From Syntrophaceae bacterium (GTDB taxonomy: Bacteria > Desulfobacterota > Syntrophorhabdia > Syntrophorhabdales > WCHB1-27): a stretch of DNA of 5,351 nt. Every line of letters starts with the position of its first letter. The stretch's first letter is position 1. Positions 1-4,786 of this stretch are shown here, one piece after another. The stretch is from the NCBI GenBank assembly GCA_003165115.1, contig PLSJ01000457.1:1-5351 (forward strand), read 5' to 3'. The notes below the pieces were generated by a model. The model had not been told where the DNA came from, ran no database searches, and saw nothing but the letters and a program-made list of their open reading frames with translations. Position numbers and translations under genes: made by a program.

Positions 1-482
1 ACGGAGGCGACCTTCTCCCCGCGCACACGGAGTACGTGAACGGGAGACTCAACCGAGGGGTACATGAACTGGCCGCATACTTCCGACGTAGCGGCTGCCG
101 CTCCCTGCCGCTTCCCGCCGTTGCGCCCACCGACCAGCGCTTTCAGGAAGGCCTCCTCTCGTACAAACACGTCGCCGAGCTCGCGGGCATGGGAAAGATC
201 GGATGGCACAGCCTGTTGATCACCAGGGAGTTCGGCCCTCGCGTGAGACTGGCCTGTCTGATCACGGAGGCCCTCCTGGAGCCTTCGCCCCCTGCTGCCG
301 GAGACTTCTGCGAAGGGTGCGGCGTCTGCGTGACAAGTTGTCCCGCGAAGGCTTTCGAGGCGCCCGGCGACGGCATGGCCTACGCCATGAACAGGTTCTC
401 CTGCCGATCTTATCGGCAGGCGGGGCTCACCTGCTCGGTCTGCATGAAGGTTTGCGACGAGGCCCTGAGCGGGAAGGGGTAA
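1..482 (+). CDS. QueG/RdhA-superfamily iron-sulfur protein (5' truncated)
   Basis: The reading frame is open from base 3 to the TAA at 480-482, so the N-terminus lies outside the window; the GTG at 36 is internal and not a credible start. The stretch with AGMGKIGWHSLLIT followed by FGPRVRLACLIT is the hallmark shared by epoxyqueuosine reductase (QueG) and related cobalamin-dependent reductases, just before the ferredoxin-like region. Cys codons at 309, 318, 327 and 339 form CX2CX2CX3CP, a standard [4Fe-4S] motif. Cys codons at 402, 432, 441 and 453 form CX9CX2CX3C, a second cluster; it lacks the Pro after the last Cys. The protein ends 9 residues later, without the HEAT-repeat tail of some QueG proteins. 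It is probably cytoplasmic and an electron-transfer or corrinoid-linked reductase. True QueG is possible, but the redox operon context favours a QueG-like paralogue. Family call is firm, substrate unknown. Confidence 0.82.
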   Translation, partial: GGDLLPAHTEYVNGRLNRGVHELAAYFRRSGCRSLPLPAVAPTDQRFQEGLLSYKHVAELAGMGKIGWHSLLITREFGPRVRLACLITEALLEPSPPAAGDFCEGCGVCVTSCPAKAFEAPGDGMAYAMNRFSCRSYRQAGLTCSVCMKVCDEALSGKG

Positions 483-517
483 AGGCACAGGCGGCGGGAT
501 CAAAAACTGAATGCAAT

Positions 518-525
518 GAGGAGGT
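518..525 (+). promoter_or_regulatory. Ribosome binding site of the nitroreductase gene
   Basis: GAGGAGGT lies six bases upstream of the ATG at 532. It decides the start: the TTG at 526 in the same frame begins only one base after the Shine-Dalgarno and is unlikely to be used. Confidence 0.8.
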
Positions 526-531
526 TTGCAC

Positions 532-1221
532 ATGGACGATACCGGCGTGTATGATGTTCTTCTTGAGATCGCAAAAAAAAGGCGGACGATCCGCCGGTTC
601 AGGCCGGACCCTATTCCGGATGAATTCATTACCAAAATCATCGACGTGGCCCGCTTTGCCCCTTCCGGGTTTCATACCCAGCCGTGGGAGTTCGTGGTGA
701 TCAACGAAAAGGAGCTTCGGCAGAAGATTGTGGCAGTCCTCACGCAGTACGGGCCTCCCATTCGCAACCCCAACGAGGAGCCCTCGCAGTCAGGCCGCTT
801 CGATGTCGCCCCCGTCTTCATCATACTTTTCGGCGACTGGAGAGCCAAAGTGGGGCTACCCGACGCTGCCCAGTCTTCCGATGCCCGGGTAGACGGACTG
901 TTTCGCACGAGCCTCGCCAATGCTTTTCTTTCCATGCAGCTCGCCGCCACCTCTCTCGGACTGGCGTCGCAATGGTATTCCGCGGCCTCGGGAGAGCGTG
1001 CGCAAAGCGGCATCAAGGCTCTTACAGGCATTCCAGAAGAATTGCGCATATTCGACATGATGGTCCTCGGCTATGCAGCCGAGGAGCCCATAGGCAAGGA
1101 TGTCAGGGAGCTGAGTGACATGGTCCACTACAATGCCTGCGGGACTGAGGACTTTCGGACCGACGAAGAGGTCGTCGCCTACGCAAGGCACACCAGGGCG
1201 TGGTGTCTGGCCGCGCATTAG
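532..1221 (+). CDS. Nitroreductase family protein (FMN-dependent)
   Basis: This is a 229-residue protein, typical length for the nitroreductase fold, which binds FMN as a homodimer and passes hydride from NAD(P)H or other donors. The N-terminal motif RRTIRRFRPDPIP (residues 17-29) supplies the usual FMN-phosphate-binding Arg cluster, followed by DVARFAPSGFHTQPWEFVVI (38-57), the classic Ala-Pro-Ser ... Gln-Pro-Trp segment. A central helix (SLANAFLSMQLAATSLGLAS) and the late MMVLGYAAEEP motif complete the family pattern. The C-terminal DMVHYN...FRTDEEV tail resembles nitroreductases of anaerobic deltaproteobacteria, from memory of the family. No signal peptide is seen. It starts 49 bp after the Fe-S gene and ends 32 bp before the RdhA-like gene, so it probably belongs to the same transcript and may supply or accept electrons there. 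It is not BluB-like enough to claim DMB synthesis. Substrate unknown. Confidence 0.92.
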   Translation: MDDTGVYDVLLEIAKKRRTIRRFRPDPIPDEFITKIIDVARFAPSGFHTQPWEFVVINEKELRQKIVAVLTQYGPPIRNPNEEPSQSGRFDVAPVFIILFGDWRAKVGLPDAAQSSDARVDGLFRTSLANAFLSMQLAATSLGLASQWYSAASGERAQSGIKALTGIPEELRIFDMMVLGYAAEEPIGKDVRELSDMVHYNACGTEDFRTDEEVVAYARHTRAWCLAAH

Positions 1222-1253
1222 GGACTGCAAACAAACAGAAAGGGAGGGCGCCG

Positions 1254-2441
1254 ATGAGCGGCTATCACAAACGAGACTGGGAAACGTTTCCCATGGACAG
1301 GATCAAACGGGTCGACAGGCCGACCACCATTATCGACGCGGCAAAAGTCCAAAGGGTCCGCGAACGGGACGGCGGTTTTATGAAGGCGGCATCCGGTGAC
1401 TACGGTCCCGTACTCCAGAGGGAGTTCCGACGGTTCGTCCCCAAGCACCCCCTCTCGGGATCGCTCTCCTGGATGCGCAACGCCATGAAGCCGCTCCTGG
1501 ACGGGATGGCTGCGGATCACGAGGCGCCTCTTCCCAAAGACCCTGCCGCACTTTCGCGCCACATCAAGGAGAACGCCTACTTCCTGAGGGCTGATGCGGT
1601 GGGCATCTGCGAGCTCCCGCGCTATGCCGTCTACAGCCACCGCATCGATTTTTATAATCCGACCGCCGGGGAACAGGTGATCGAGCTGCCCTACAAGTAC
1701 GCGATCGCCGTGCTCATCGATCAGGACTACAGGACGTCGAGGGCCTATACGGGCAGCGACTGGATCAGCAACGCCATGAGCATGCTCTCCTACACGACAT
1801 CCGGTTTCATCGCGATCATCCTCGCCGATTACATCAGGAGGCTCGGGTATCCCGCGAAGGCGCACTACGCACCTTTCTATGATGTCGTGCTCCCACCCAT
1901 CCTCCTCATGGCGGGCTTGGGGGAGATGAGCAGGATCGGCGATTCGGTGCTCCATCCGTTCCTCGGAGCCCGCTTCAAAGGCGCGGTGGTCACTACCAAC
2001 CTGCCGCTGCTCCCCGACAAACCGATCGACTTCGGGCTTCAGGACTTTTGCGCGAAATGTAAGAAATGCGCGAGGGAATGTCCAAGCGGTGCGATAAGCG
2101 ATGGCGGTAAGGAGATCCACAACGGCTACGAGAAGTGGCCCGTAGACGTGAGGAAGTGTACTGCCATGAGGGTGGGGAACCAGAAAGGCTCGGGGTGCGG
2201 CACGTGCATCAAGGTATGTCCGTGGAGCAAGCCCTATACGCCCTTCCACAGGGCAGTAGGATGGGCGATGCGACACTCCGGCCTCGCCCGGAGTCTCGCC
2301 ATCTGGGGCGATGACCTCATGGGATACGGCAAGCCCCACTACGAGGACAAGTGGTGGCCCGATCTCGAGGACGTGGGAGGAGTCCTGCAGATTCCTGCGC
2401 GGAGGCAATCGAAGAAGCCCTGGATCGGGGACGAGGAATAG
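1254..2441 (+). CDS. Reductive dehalogenase-like protein, cytoplasmic (no TAT signal)
   Basis: The ATG at 1254 follows AGGGAGG (1241-1247) by six bases, giving 395 residues; an in-frame GTG at 1200 lies inside the previous gene. The N-terminus runs directly into VDRPTTIIDAAKVQRVRERD, the motif that in classic RdhA proteins follows the cleaved TAT signal, and no RR-motif or hydrophobic leader precedes it. The mid-protein segment includes LGYPAKAHY and AGLGEMSRIG, then LPLLPDKPIDFG just before the clusters, all typical of the cobalamin-binding RdhA core. C266, C269, C272 and C276 form CX2CX2CX3CP, followed by SGAI. C302, C315, C318 and C322 form CX12CX2CX3CPW. Family members use cob(I)alamin and two [4Fe-4S] clusters to remove halogen from organohalides. 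No RdhB membrane anchor gene is adjacent, and the length is shorter than typical respiratory RdhA precursors. Function may be catabolic dehalogenation or a different cobalamin-dependent reduction. Confidence 0.9.
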   Translation: MSGYHKRDWETFPMDRIKRVDRPTTIIDAAKVQRVRERDGGFMKAASGDYGPVLQREFRRFVPKHPLSGSLSWMRNAMKPLLDGMAADHEAPLPKDPAALSRHIKENAYFLRADAVGICELPRYAVYSHRIDFYNPTAGEQVIELPYKYAIAVLIDQDYRTSRAYTGSDWISNAMSMLSYTTSGFIAIILADYIRRLGYPAKAHYAPFYDVVLPPILLMAGLGEMSRIGDSVLHPFLGARFKGAVVTTNLPLLPDKPIDFGLQDFCAKCKKCARECPSGAISDGGKEIHNGYEKWPVDVRKCTAMRVGNQKGSGCGTCIKVCPWSKPYTPFHRAVGWAMRHSGLARSLAIWGDDLMGYGKPHYEDKWWPDLEDVGGVLQIPARRQSKKPWIGDEE

Positions 2442-2452
2442 GAGGGTGGGCC

Positions 2453-2469
2453 CGCCGCCTGAGTCGGCG
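2453..2469 (+). repeat. Short GC-rich inverted repeat after the RdhA-like gene
   Basis: CGCCG (2453-2457) and CGGCG (2465-2469) flank a 7-base loop, starting 12 bases after the stop of the RdhA-like gene. There is no T-tract after it, so it is not a convincing intrinsic terminator; it may be a weak processing or attenuation hairpin, or chance in GC-rich DNA. Confidence 0.3.
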
Positions 2470-2491
2470 ATCTTGATGGCCGATGATCATG

Positions 2492-2501
2492 AAAAGGAGG
2501 T
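2492..2501 (+). promoter_or_regulatory. Strong Shine-Dalgarno before GTG 2507
   Basis: AAAAGGAGGT ends five bases before the GTG at 2507. It is an almost perfect anti-16S match and is the main reason to consider the small ORF downstream. It would also rule against the ATG at 2483 as start, which lies upstream of it. Confidence 0.5.
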
Positions 2502-2506
2502 GGTTC

Positions 2507-2737
2507 GTGGCAGATCTCTTGTCTACGCGGATCCGCGAACCACAGAGTAGTTCTCCCTTGCTCGCGAAAATAGCAAAACGCGAAATCGGAGACATTGAGG
2601 AGAAGGAGCCAAACAGGCGTTCCGTGCGAATCGCGAATACCGGTTCACCGATAGCATGGGAGGCGATCGTTGCAACGGCTCACGGGATCAATAGAGCAAC
2701 GTCTCGACGCCGCTCCACATTTTCGTTGAGAGAGTAA
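2507..2737 (+). CDS. Small ORF, possible hypothetical protein or gene remnant
   Basis: The GTG at 2507 opens a 76-residue frame ending with TAA at 2735-2737. Only the ribosome binding site is strong. The first ~25 residues (MADLLSTRIREP, then LLAKIAKRE) look like a plausible protein start and vaguely recall the N-terminus of HdrC-like Fe-S subunits. The expected Cys-rich motif never follows, and there is no Cys at all. The second half is rich in Arg and Ser (ATSRRRSTFSLRE) and reads like non-coding sequence in a coding frame. I checked the other two forward frames just after the plausible start and saw no continuation. It could be a decayed gene start, a real small protein, or chance. It lies 65 bp after the RdhA-like gene on the same strand, so it could be co-transcribed. 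Confidence 0.3.
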   Translation: MADLLSTRIREPQSSSPLLAKIAKREIGDIEEKEPNRRSVRIANTGSPIAWEAIVATAHGINRATSRRRSTFSLRE

Positions 2738-2870
2738 TCTTCACCTGCCAGCTCCGCTGCCTGCCAGAATAGTCCTTCCTCCTAGTCGTGAACAGGCACC
2801 TCACCCGAAGCCCTCGACCTGTTCTTCGTAGAGGTGGTCGACCCATACTATACAGGAGCAATCAGTCCTC
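2738..2870. other. Convergent intergenic region, no clear gene or terminator
   Basis: This stretch separates the plus-strand redox operon from the minus-strand genes. It contains an 8-base direct repeat CCTGCCAG at 2744-2751 and 2760-2767, and a 7-bp inverted repeat GAACAGG/CCTGTTC at 2790-2796 and 2818-2824 with a 21-base loop. Neither is followed by a run of T on either strand, so a classic intrinsic terminator is not visible. No plausible protein is seen. Confidence 0.5.
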
Positions 2871-3443
2871 CTATGGCGCCCGCCCCTCATCGAGGAGGTC
2901 CGAAAGGAGGCCGCGAAAGACGGAAAGGTCTATCCTCGCGACCTCCACGGGCACCTGGACAAGGTCAAAGAACGATAACGTCTCTTCATCGGAGAGCGGC
3001 TCGATGCCGGCGTCGAGGATGAGTATGCGCTCGTACCTTCCCAGATTGATGCGCACATCGACTTCGTTCCATCCCAGGGCCTCCATGATGGCGGGCCACG
3101 CACGCACCCACCCGGGCGTCATGATCATCGTCTTCGTATCCCTGATCTCCGGAGCGTCCTTGCCGAGAAGGGCCTCGATGCAGTTCTTTACGGGGAAAGC
3201 CGCCGCTCCCTGCTTTTCGAGAAAGGATCCTATCTCCGGGTGACAACCCTGGCCGTAGAGGAGGGCGATCTTTCGTCCCGAAGGCAACGCCTCCGCTATA
3301 GCGGCGCCGAGGGCCTCCTCCAGGCGGGGAAGACTGGCGTGCAGCCCGGCTTCCAGCCAGACGATCTCCACGTCGGCGCCTGACGGAAGAGAACGGAGAA
3401 GCTCCTTCTCCAGCACCCTGCAGGCTATCAAAACAGTCGCCAC
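2871..3443 (-). CDS. DUF1638 domain protein
   Basis: A GTG start at 3443 is supported by AAGGAG five bases upstream (plus-strand positions 3449-3454); the product is 190 residues. The pattern fits the DUF1638 family: IACRVLEKEL near the N-terminus (Cys8), a GLH motif at 33-35, LLYGQGCHPE (61-70, Cys67-His68), then NCIEALLG (87-94) and TPGWVRAW (109-116), ending with the ILDAGIEPLSDEE region. The conserved Cys and His residues suggest metal or cofactor binding. From memory, family members are often encoded near corrinoid-dependent methyltransferase genes, which would suit the cobalamin theme at 1-2441, but the biochemical role is not established. The gene follows the PNPOx-like gene by 26 bp, so the two are almost certainly co-transcribed. 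No signal peptide or membrane segment is seen. The last ~15 codons are the least certain part. Confidence 0.82.
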   Translation of the reverse strand: MATVLIACRVLEKELLRSLPSGADVEIVWLEAGLHASLPRLEEALGAAIAEALPSGRKIALLYGQGCHPEIGSFLEKQGAAAFPVKNCIEALLGKDAPEIRDTKTMIMTPGWVRAWPAIMEALGWNEVDVRINLGRYERILILDAGIEPLSDEETLSFFDLVQVPVEVARIDLSVFRGLLSDLLDEGRAP

Positions 3444-3469
3444 GGTTTCTCCTTCTTGCAGCCTCCCGC

Positions 3470-3889
3470 CTATATGGACTTCTCCAAGCCCTGTCCGAAG
3501 TCCGCAAAAGGCCTGACCTCCTGGACTTCGAAGGTGATCGCCGCATGCATCATGTTCGCGGCGCCCTCCCCGGCCTTTGCCCTGAGCTCGGCTTTCAGGG
3601 AGTCAAGCTTCTCGCCTGACGTCTGGCAGTCCGTCATCTTCAGGTAGACCCTCACCCCTTTCCATTCAGCGGGGGTCTGCCCCGGCTCCATGATTGCGAA
3701 GACCGCGTTGGGGTTTTCCTGGAGATAACCGAACGTCCGGTTCTTGCCGCACCCCATGAAGATCGTTTTCTCGTCGAGCATCCGTGCCGACCCGTAGTAG
3801 GCAACGTCGACTTTCCCGTCCTTGCCCGATGTGGCAAGGGCGCCCAAACGGGGCATCCTGTTGAAATACTCTTTCAGTTCCTTCGACAT
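3470..3889 (-). CDS. PNPOx-like flavin-binding split-barrel protein
   Basis: This 139-residue protein starts at an ATG (3889) with AAGGAGG five bases upstream. It has the compact layout of the pyridoxamine 5'-phosphate oxidase-like split barrel. An N-terminal helix leads into RLGALATSGKDGKVDVAYYG (residues 14-33), the first beta strands with the usual 'ATSGKDGKV' turn. DEKTIFMGCGKNRTFGYLQENP (39-60) follows, matching the 'K-x-R-T-x-x-N/L-x-x-NP' segment, then NAVFAIMEP (61-69) and WKGVRVYLK (76-84). Small proteins of this class bind FMN, F420 or sometimes haem, and act as oxidoreductases or cofactor carriers; which cofactor is used cannot be told here. It heads a two-gene unit with DUF1638 and has its own promoter module copy (A) directly upstream. 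It is probably a cytoplasmic redox protein, not a biosynthetic PdxH, which is longer and carries different motifs. Confidence 0.85.
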   Translation of the reverse strand: MSKELKEYFNRMPRLGALATSGKDGKVDVAYYGSARMLDEKTIFMGCGKNRTFGYLQENPNAVFAIMEPGQTPAEWKGVRVYLKMTDCQTSGEKLDSLKAELRAKAGEGAANMMHAAITFEVQEVRPFADFGQGLEKSI

Positions 3890-3916
3890 GGGTTCCTCCT
3901 TGCGATTAGTAACTTT

Positions 3917-3934
3917 CCGGTCTCTTACGACCGG
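3917..3934 (-). repeat. Inverted repeat in leader of PNPOx-like gene
   Basis: CCGGTC and GACCGG (6-bp perfect arms) flank a 6-base loop. It sits at or just after the predicted start of the minus-strand transcript, so it would form a 5'-end hairpin. Copy B keeps the downstream arm and loop but has lost the other arm, so the hairpin is specific to copy A. Confidence 0.5.
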
Positions 3935-3942
3935 CTGCCGAT

Positions 3943-3948
3943 AGTCTA
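3943..3948 (-). promoter_or_regulatory. Candidate -10 box for the PNPOx-DUF1638 unit
   Basis: TAGACT on the minus strand matches four of six positions of TATAAT and lies 30-31 bases downstream of the centre of the conserved dyad, the same geometry as in copy B. There is no good -35 hexamer, which fits an activator-dependent promoter. Confidence 0.45.
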
Positions 3949-3970
3949 AACCGAGTCGAGCAGGTCGCGC

Positions 3971-3986
3971 TGTAGCGTTTGTTACA
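3971..3986 (-). promoter_or_regulatory. Predicted operator, TGTAA-N6-CTACA dyad (copy A)
   Basis: The minus strand reads TGTAACAAACGCTACA, a 16-bp imperfect dyad with outer arms TGTA/TACA, inside a 19-mer identical to copy B. The 5-6-5 layout is that of CRP/FNR-family sites. Centre lies about 42 bp upstream of the predicted start, the position used by class II activators. The regulator is unknown. Confidence 0.55.
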
Positions 3987-4035
3987 AGGCGTCAAAGTCT
4001 GCGTCAGCGAGTCCGGCCGCTCTGACCCCGGTCTC

Positions 4036-4377
4036 CTATACCGTCAAAAGCGGCTCGTTGTTCTTCAGAACCTCGGTTAATGGCTGTCCCCAATACTTGA
4101 CTTCAATTTCTAGTTTCTCCAAAGCCTCCGTGACGCCTAACTGATCCGCGCACGCTTTGCAGGCGGTTATGTGAACGCCCGCATCCAACGCCTCCCTGAT
4201 CTTCTTCTGAATAGCGAGATCTTCACTGACCAGTTTGGCCGGCGCTCCCCAGATGATGAGGGTGACCTTTTCCCACCAGCCATGGATCAGCGAATTGATC
4301 GTGTACATGAAAACCATCTTTTCCGCGGTGATGGGATTGTCGTTGGTCCACAATACATAGAGATGCGTCTTATCCAT
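4036..4377 (-). CDS. DsrE-family sulfur-relay-like protein
   Basis: This 113-residue protein starts with ATG at 4377, with GGAGG seven bases upstream. The layout is that of the DsrE/DsrF fold: LYVLWTNDNPITAEKMVFMYTINS near the N-terminus in two adjoining pieces (residues 6-29), the strand VTLIIWGAPAKLV (38-50), then ITACKACADQLGV (70-82) with Cys73 and Cys76 as a CXXC pair, and a C-terminal YWGQPLTEVL segment. In better-known members (DsrEFH, TusBCD) the Cys in this region carries persulfide sulfur between proteins; standalone forms like this one are common in anaerobes and their partners are unknown. The two Cys here make a persulfide or redox role possible. No TusA, TusBCD partner or Dsr reductase gene is in the window. 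It is preceded by promoter module copy B and separated from the PNPOx-like gene by 146 bp holding copy A, so it may be its own unit. Confidence 0.88.
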   Translation of the reverse strand: MDKTHLYVLWTNDNPITAEKMVFMYTINSLIHGWWEKVTLIIWGAPAKLVSEDLAIQKKIREALDAGVHITACKACADQLGVTEALEKLEIEVKYWGQPLTEVLKNNEPLLTV

Positions 4378-4416
4378 TATAGTTCCTCCATATGTTTTCC
4401 GGTCTCTTACCCCGAT

Positions 4417-4422
4417 ATTATA
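4417..4422 (-). promoter_or_regulatory. Candidate -10 box for the DsrE-like gene
   Basis: The minus strand carries a perfect TATAAT here, within GATTATAATATC. With a start about 7 bases downstream, the transcript would begin near 4410, at the first base of the conserved 15-mer. The -35 position (around 4440-4445) reads GACGCA, a poor match, consistent with activator dependence. Confidence 0.6.
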
Positions 4423-4434
4423 ATCTTGGAATAG

Positions 4435-4447
4435 CAGACTGCGTCTG
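4435..4447. repeat. Perfect inverted repeat CAGAC-TGC-GTCTG
   Basis: Two 5-bp arms flank a 3-base centre. It covers the -35 area of the DsrE promoter and overlaps the operator edge, so a protein bound here could block or adjust transcription. It is absent from copy A. Confidence 0.35.
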
Positions 4448-4461
4448 TAGCGTTTGTTACA
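4446..4461 (-). promoter_or_regulatory. Predicted operator, TGTAA-N6-CTACA dyad (copy B)
   Basis: This site has the same 16 bases as in copy A, inside the identical 19-mer 4445-4463. Its centre is about 43-44 bp upstream of the predicted start, again close to the class II activator position. Conservation of this block while neighbouring bases drift argues that it is functional. Confidence 0.58.
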
Positions 4462-4718
4462 AGCCGTCTATGTCTGCGTCAGGCGGTCCGGTCGCCTCCG
4501 GGGCATCCTCCGGTATACCGACTCTTTCTCCTCAGTGCCGGCAATCCAGAAAAGGTCTGTCTCTTGTCTGTCTTGAGCGCTAACCATTGGTTCCCCGAGA
4601 GGTCCAGGCTCCCGAAAGAGAAGCAACGTATCAGGTAATACTATAAGTAGTCAGTCTCTTTATTAGGATTCCGAAGATCGAGCCGCAGGTCTCTCATTCT
4701 TCCTGTGGTTTTTCTACA

Positions 4719-4736
4719 CTTGCCTTGAACGGCAAG
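4719..4736 (+). repeat. Inverted repeat CTTGCC-N6-GGCAAG
   Basis: Perfect 6-bp arms flank TTGAAC. It lies about 50 bp before the start of the 67-residue protein gene and could be an operator or a leader hairpin; no T-tract follows, so it is not a terminator. Confidence 0.4.
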
Positions 4737-4745
4737 GGTTCCTAC

Positions 4746-4760
4746 GCCTGTCTTCCAGGC
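4746..4760 (+). repeat. Inverted repeat GCCTG-N5-CAGGC
   Basis: A second perfect 5-bp stem with loop TCTTC lies 10 bases after the previous inverted repeat and 13 bases before the ribosome binding site. The pair suggests a structured leader or tandem regulator sites for the small-protein/helicase genes. Confidence 0.35.
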
Positions 4761-4786
4761 AATTTACCACTCCAAAGGAGGTTTCT

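Larger units (their letters stand above)
3914..4043 (-). repeat. Promoter module copy A (direct repeat of 4396-4520)
   Basis: This block upstream of the PNPOx-like gene shares with copy B, in the same order and orientation, four exact blocks: 15 bases at 3914-3928, 19 bases at 3970-3988, 11 bases at 3997-4007, and TATACCG at 4037-4043. Spacing between the first two blocks differs by 7 bases from copy B. The far end reaches into the last codons of the DsrE gene (stop at 4036-4038). It is read toward the PNPOx-like gene, so it acts as that gene's upstream region. Confidence 0.85.
4396..4520 (-). repeat. Promoter module copy B (direct repeat of 3914-4043)
   Basis: This is the counterpart of copy A, upstream of the DsrE-like gene: 15-base block at 4396-4410, 19-base block at 4445-4463, 11-base block at 4472-4482 and TATACCG at 4514-4520. 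Because the DsrE gene lies between the two copies, the gene is flanked by direct repeats of its own promoter region. Sequence between blocks has drifted, so the duplication is not recent. Confidence 0.85.
4378..4786. other. Divergent intergenic region between dsrE-like and small-protein genes
   Basis: About 409 bases separate two divergently read genes. The left third holds promoter copy B for the DsrE gene. The middle (4521-4718) has no supportable gene; it holds a direct repeat GTCTGTCT at 4555-4562 and 4566-4573 (11-base period), a palindrome AACCATTGGTT at 4582-4592, and TACTATAAG near 4640-4648 that could be a -10 for the plus-strand genes, without a matching -35. The right end holds two inverted repeats and a strong ribosome binding site. 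Confidence 0.6.

Noticed and set aside
672..1230. Minus-strand open frames opposite the nitroreductase
   Set aside because: They are overlapping shadows in two frames without ribosome binding sites; the plus-strand nitroreductase motifs account for this region.
1218..2408. 396-codon open frame on the minus strand
   Set aside because: It is antisense to the RdhA-like gene, whose Fe-S and core motifs are unambiguous. Its translation has no recognisable motif and an odd His/Arg/Pro/Glu-rich composition, as expected from a GC-biased shadow frame.
2790..2824. Possible bidirectional terminator from the GAACAGG/CCTGTTC repeat
   Set aside because: The loop is 21 bases and no T-run follows on either strand, so an intrinsic terminator cannot be claimed.
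2832..2978. Plus-strand frame with a protein-like end (LIEEVRKEAAKDGKVYPRD and following)
   Set aside because: It reads surprisingly like real protein, but it is the exact antisense of the last ~30 codons of the DUF1638 gene, begins just after a stop, and has no start codon or ribosome binding site of its own.
2788..3243. 151-codon plus-strand open frame
   Set aside because: It is Arg/Ser-rich without domain pattern and lies opposite the DUF1638 gene, which has clear family motifs.
3914..4520. CRISPR or transposon-end interpretation of the paired repeats
   Set aside because: There are only two copies, both in promoter position and flanking a full gene, with no terminal inverted repeats, transposase or spacer structure.
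4392..4583. 63-codon plus-strand frame
   Set aside because: It lies over promoter module copy B, is compositionally unlike protein, and has no ribosome binding site.
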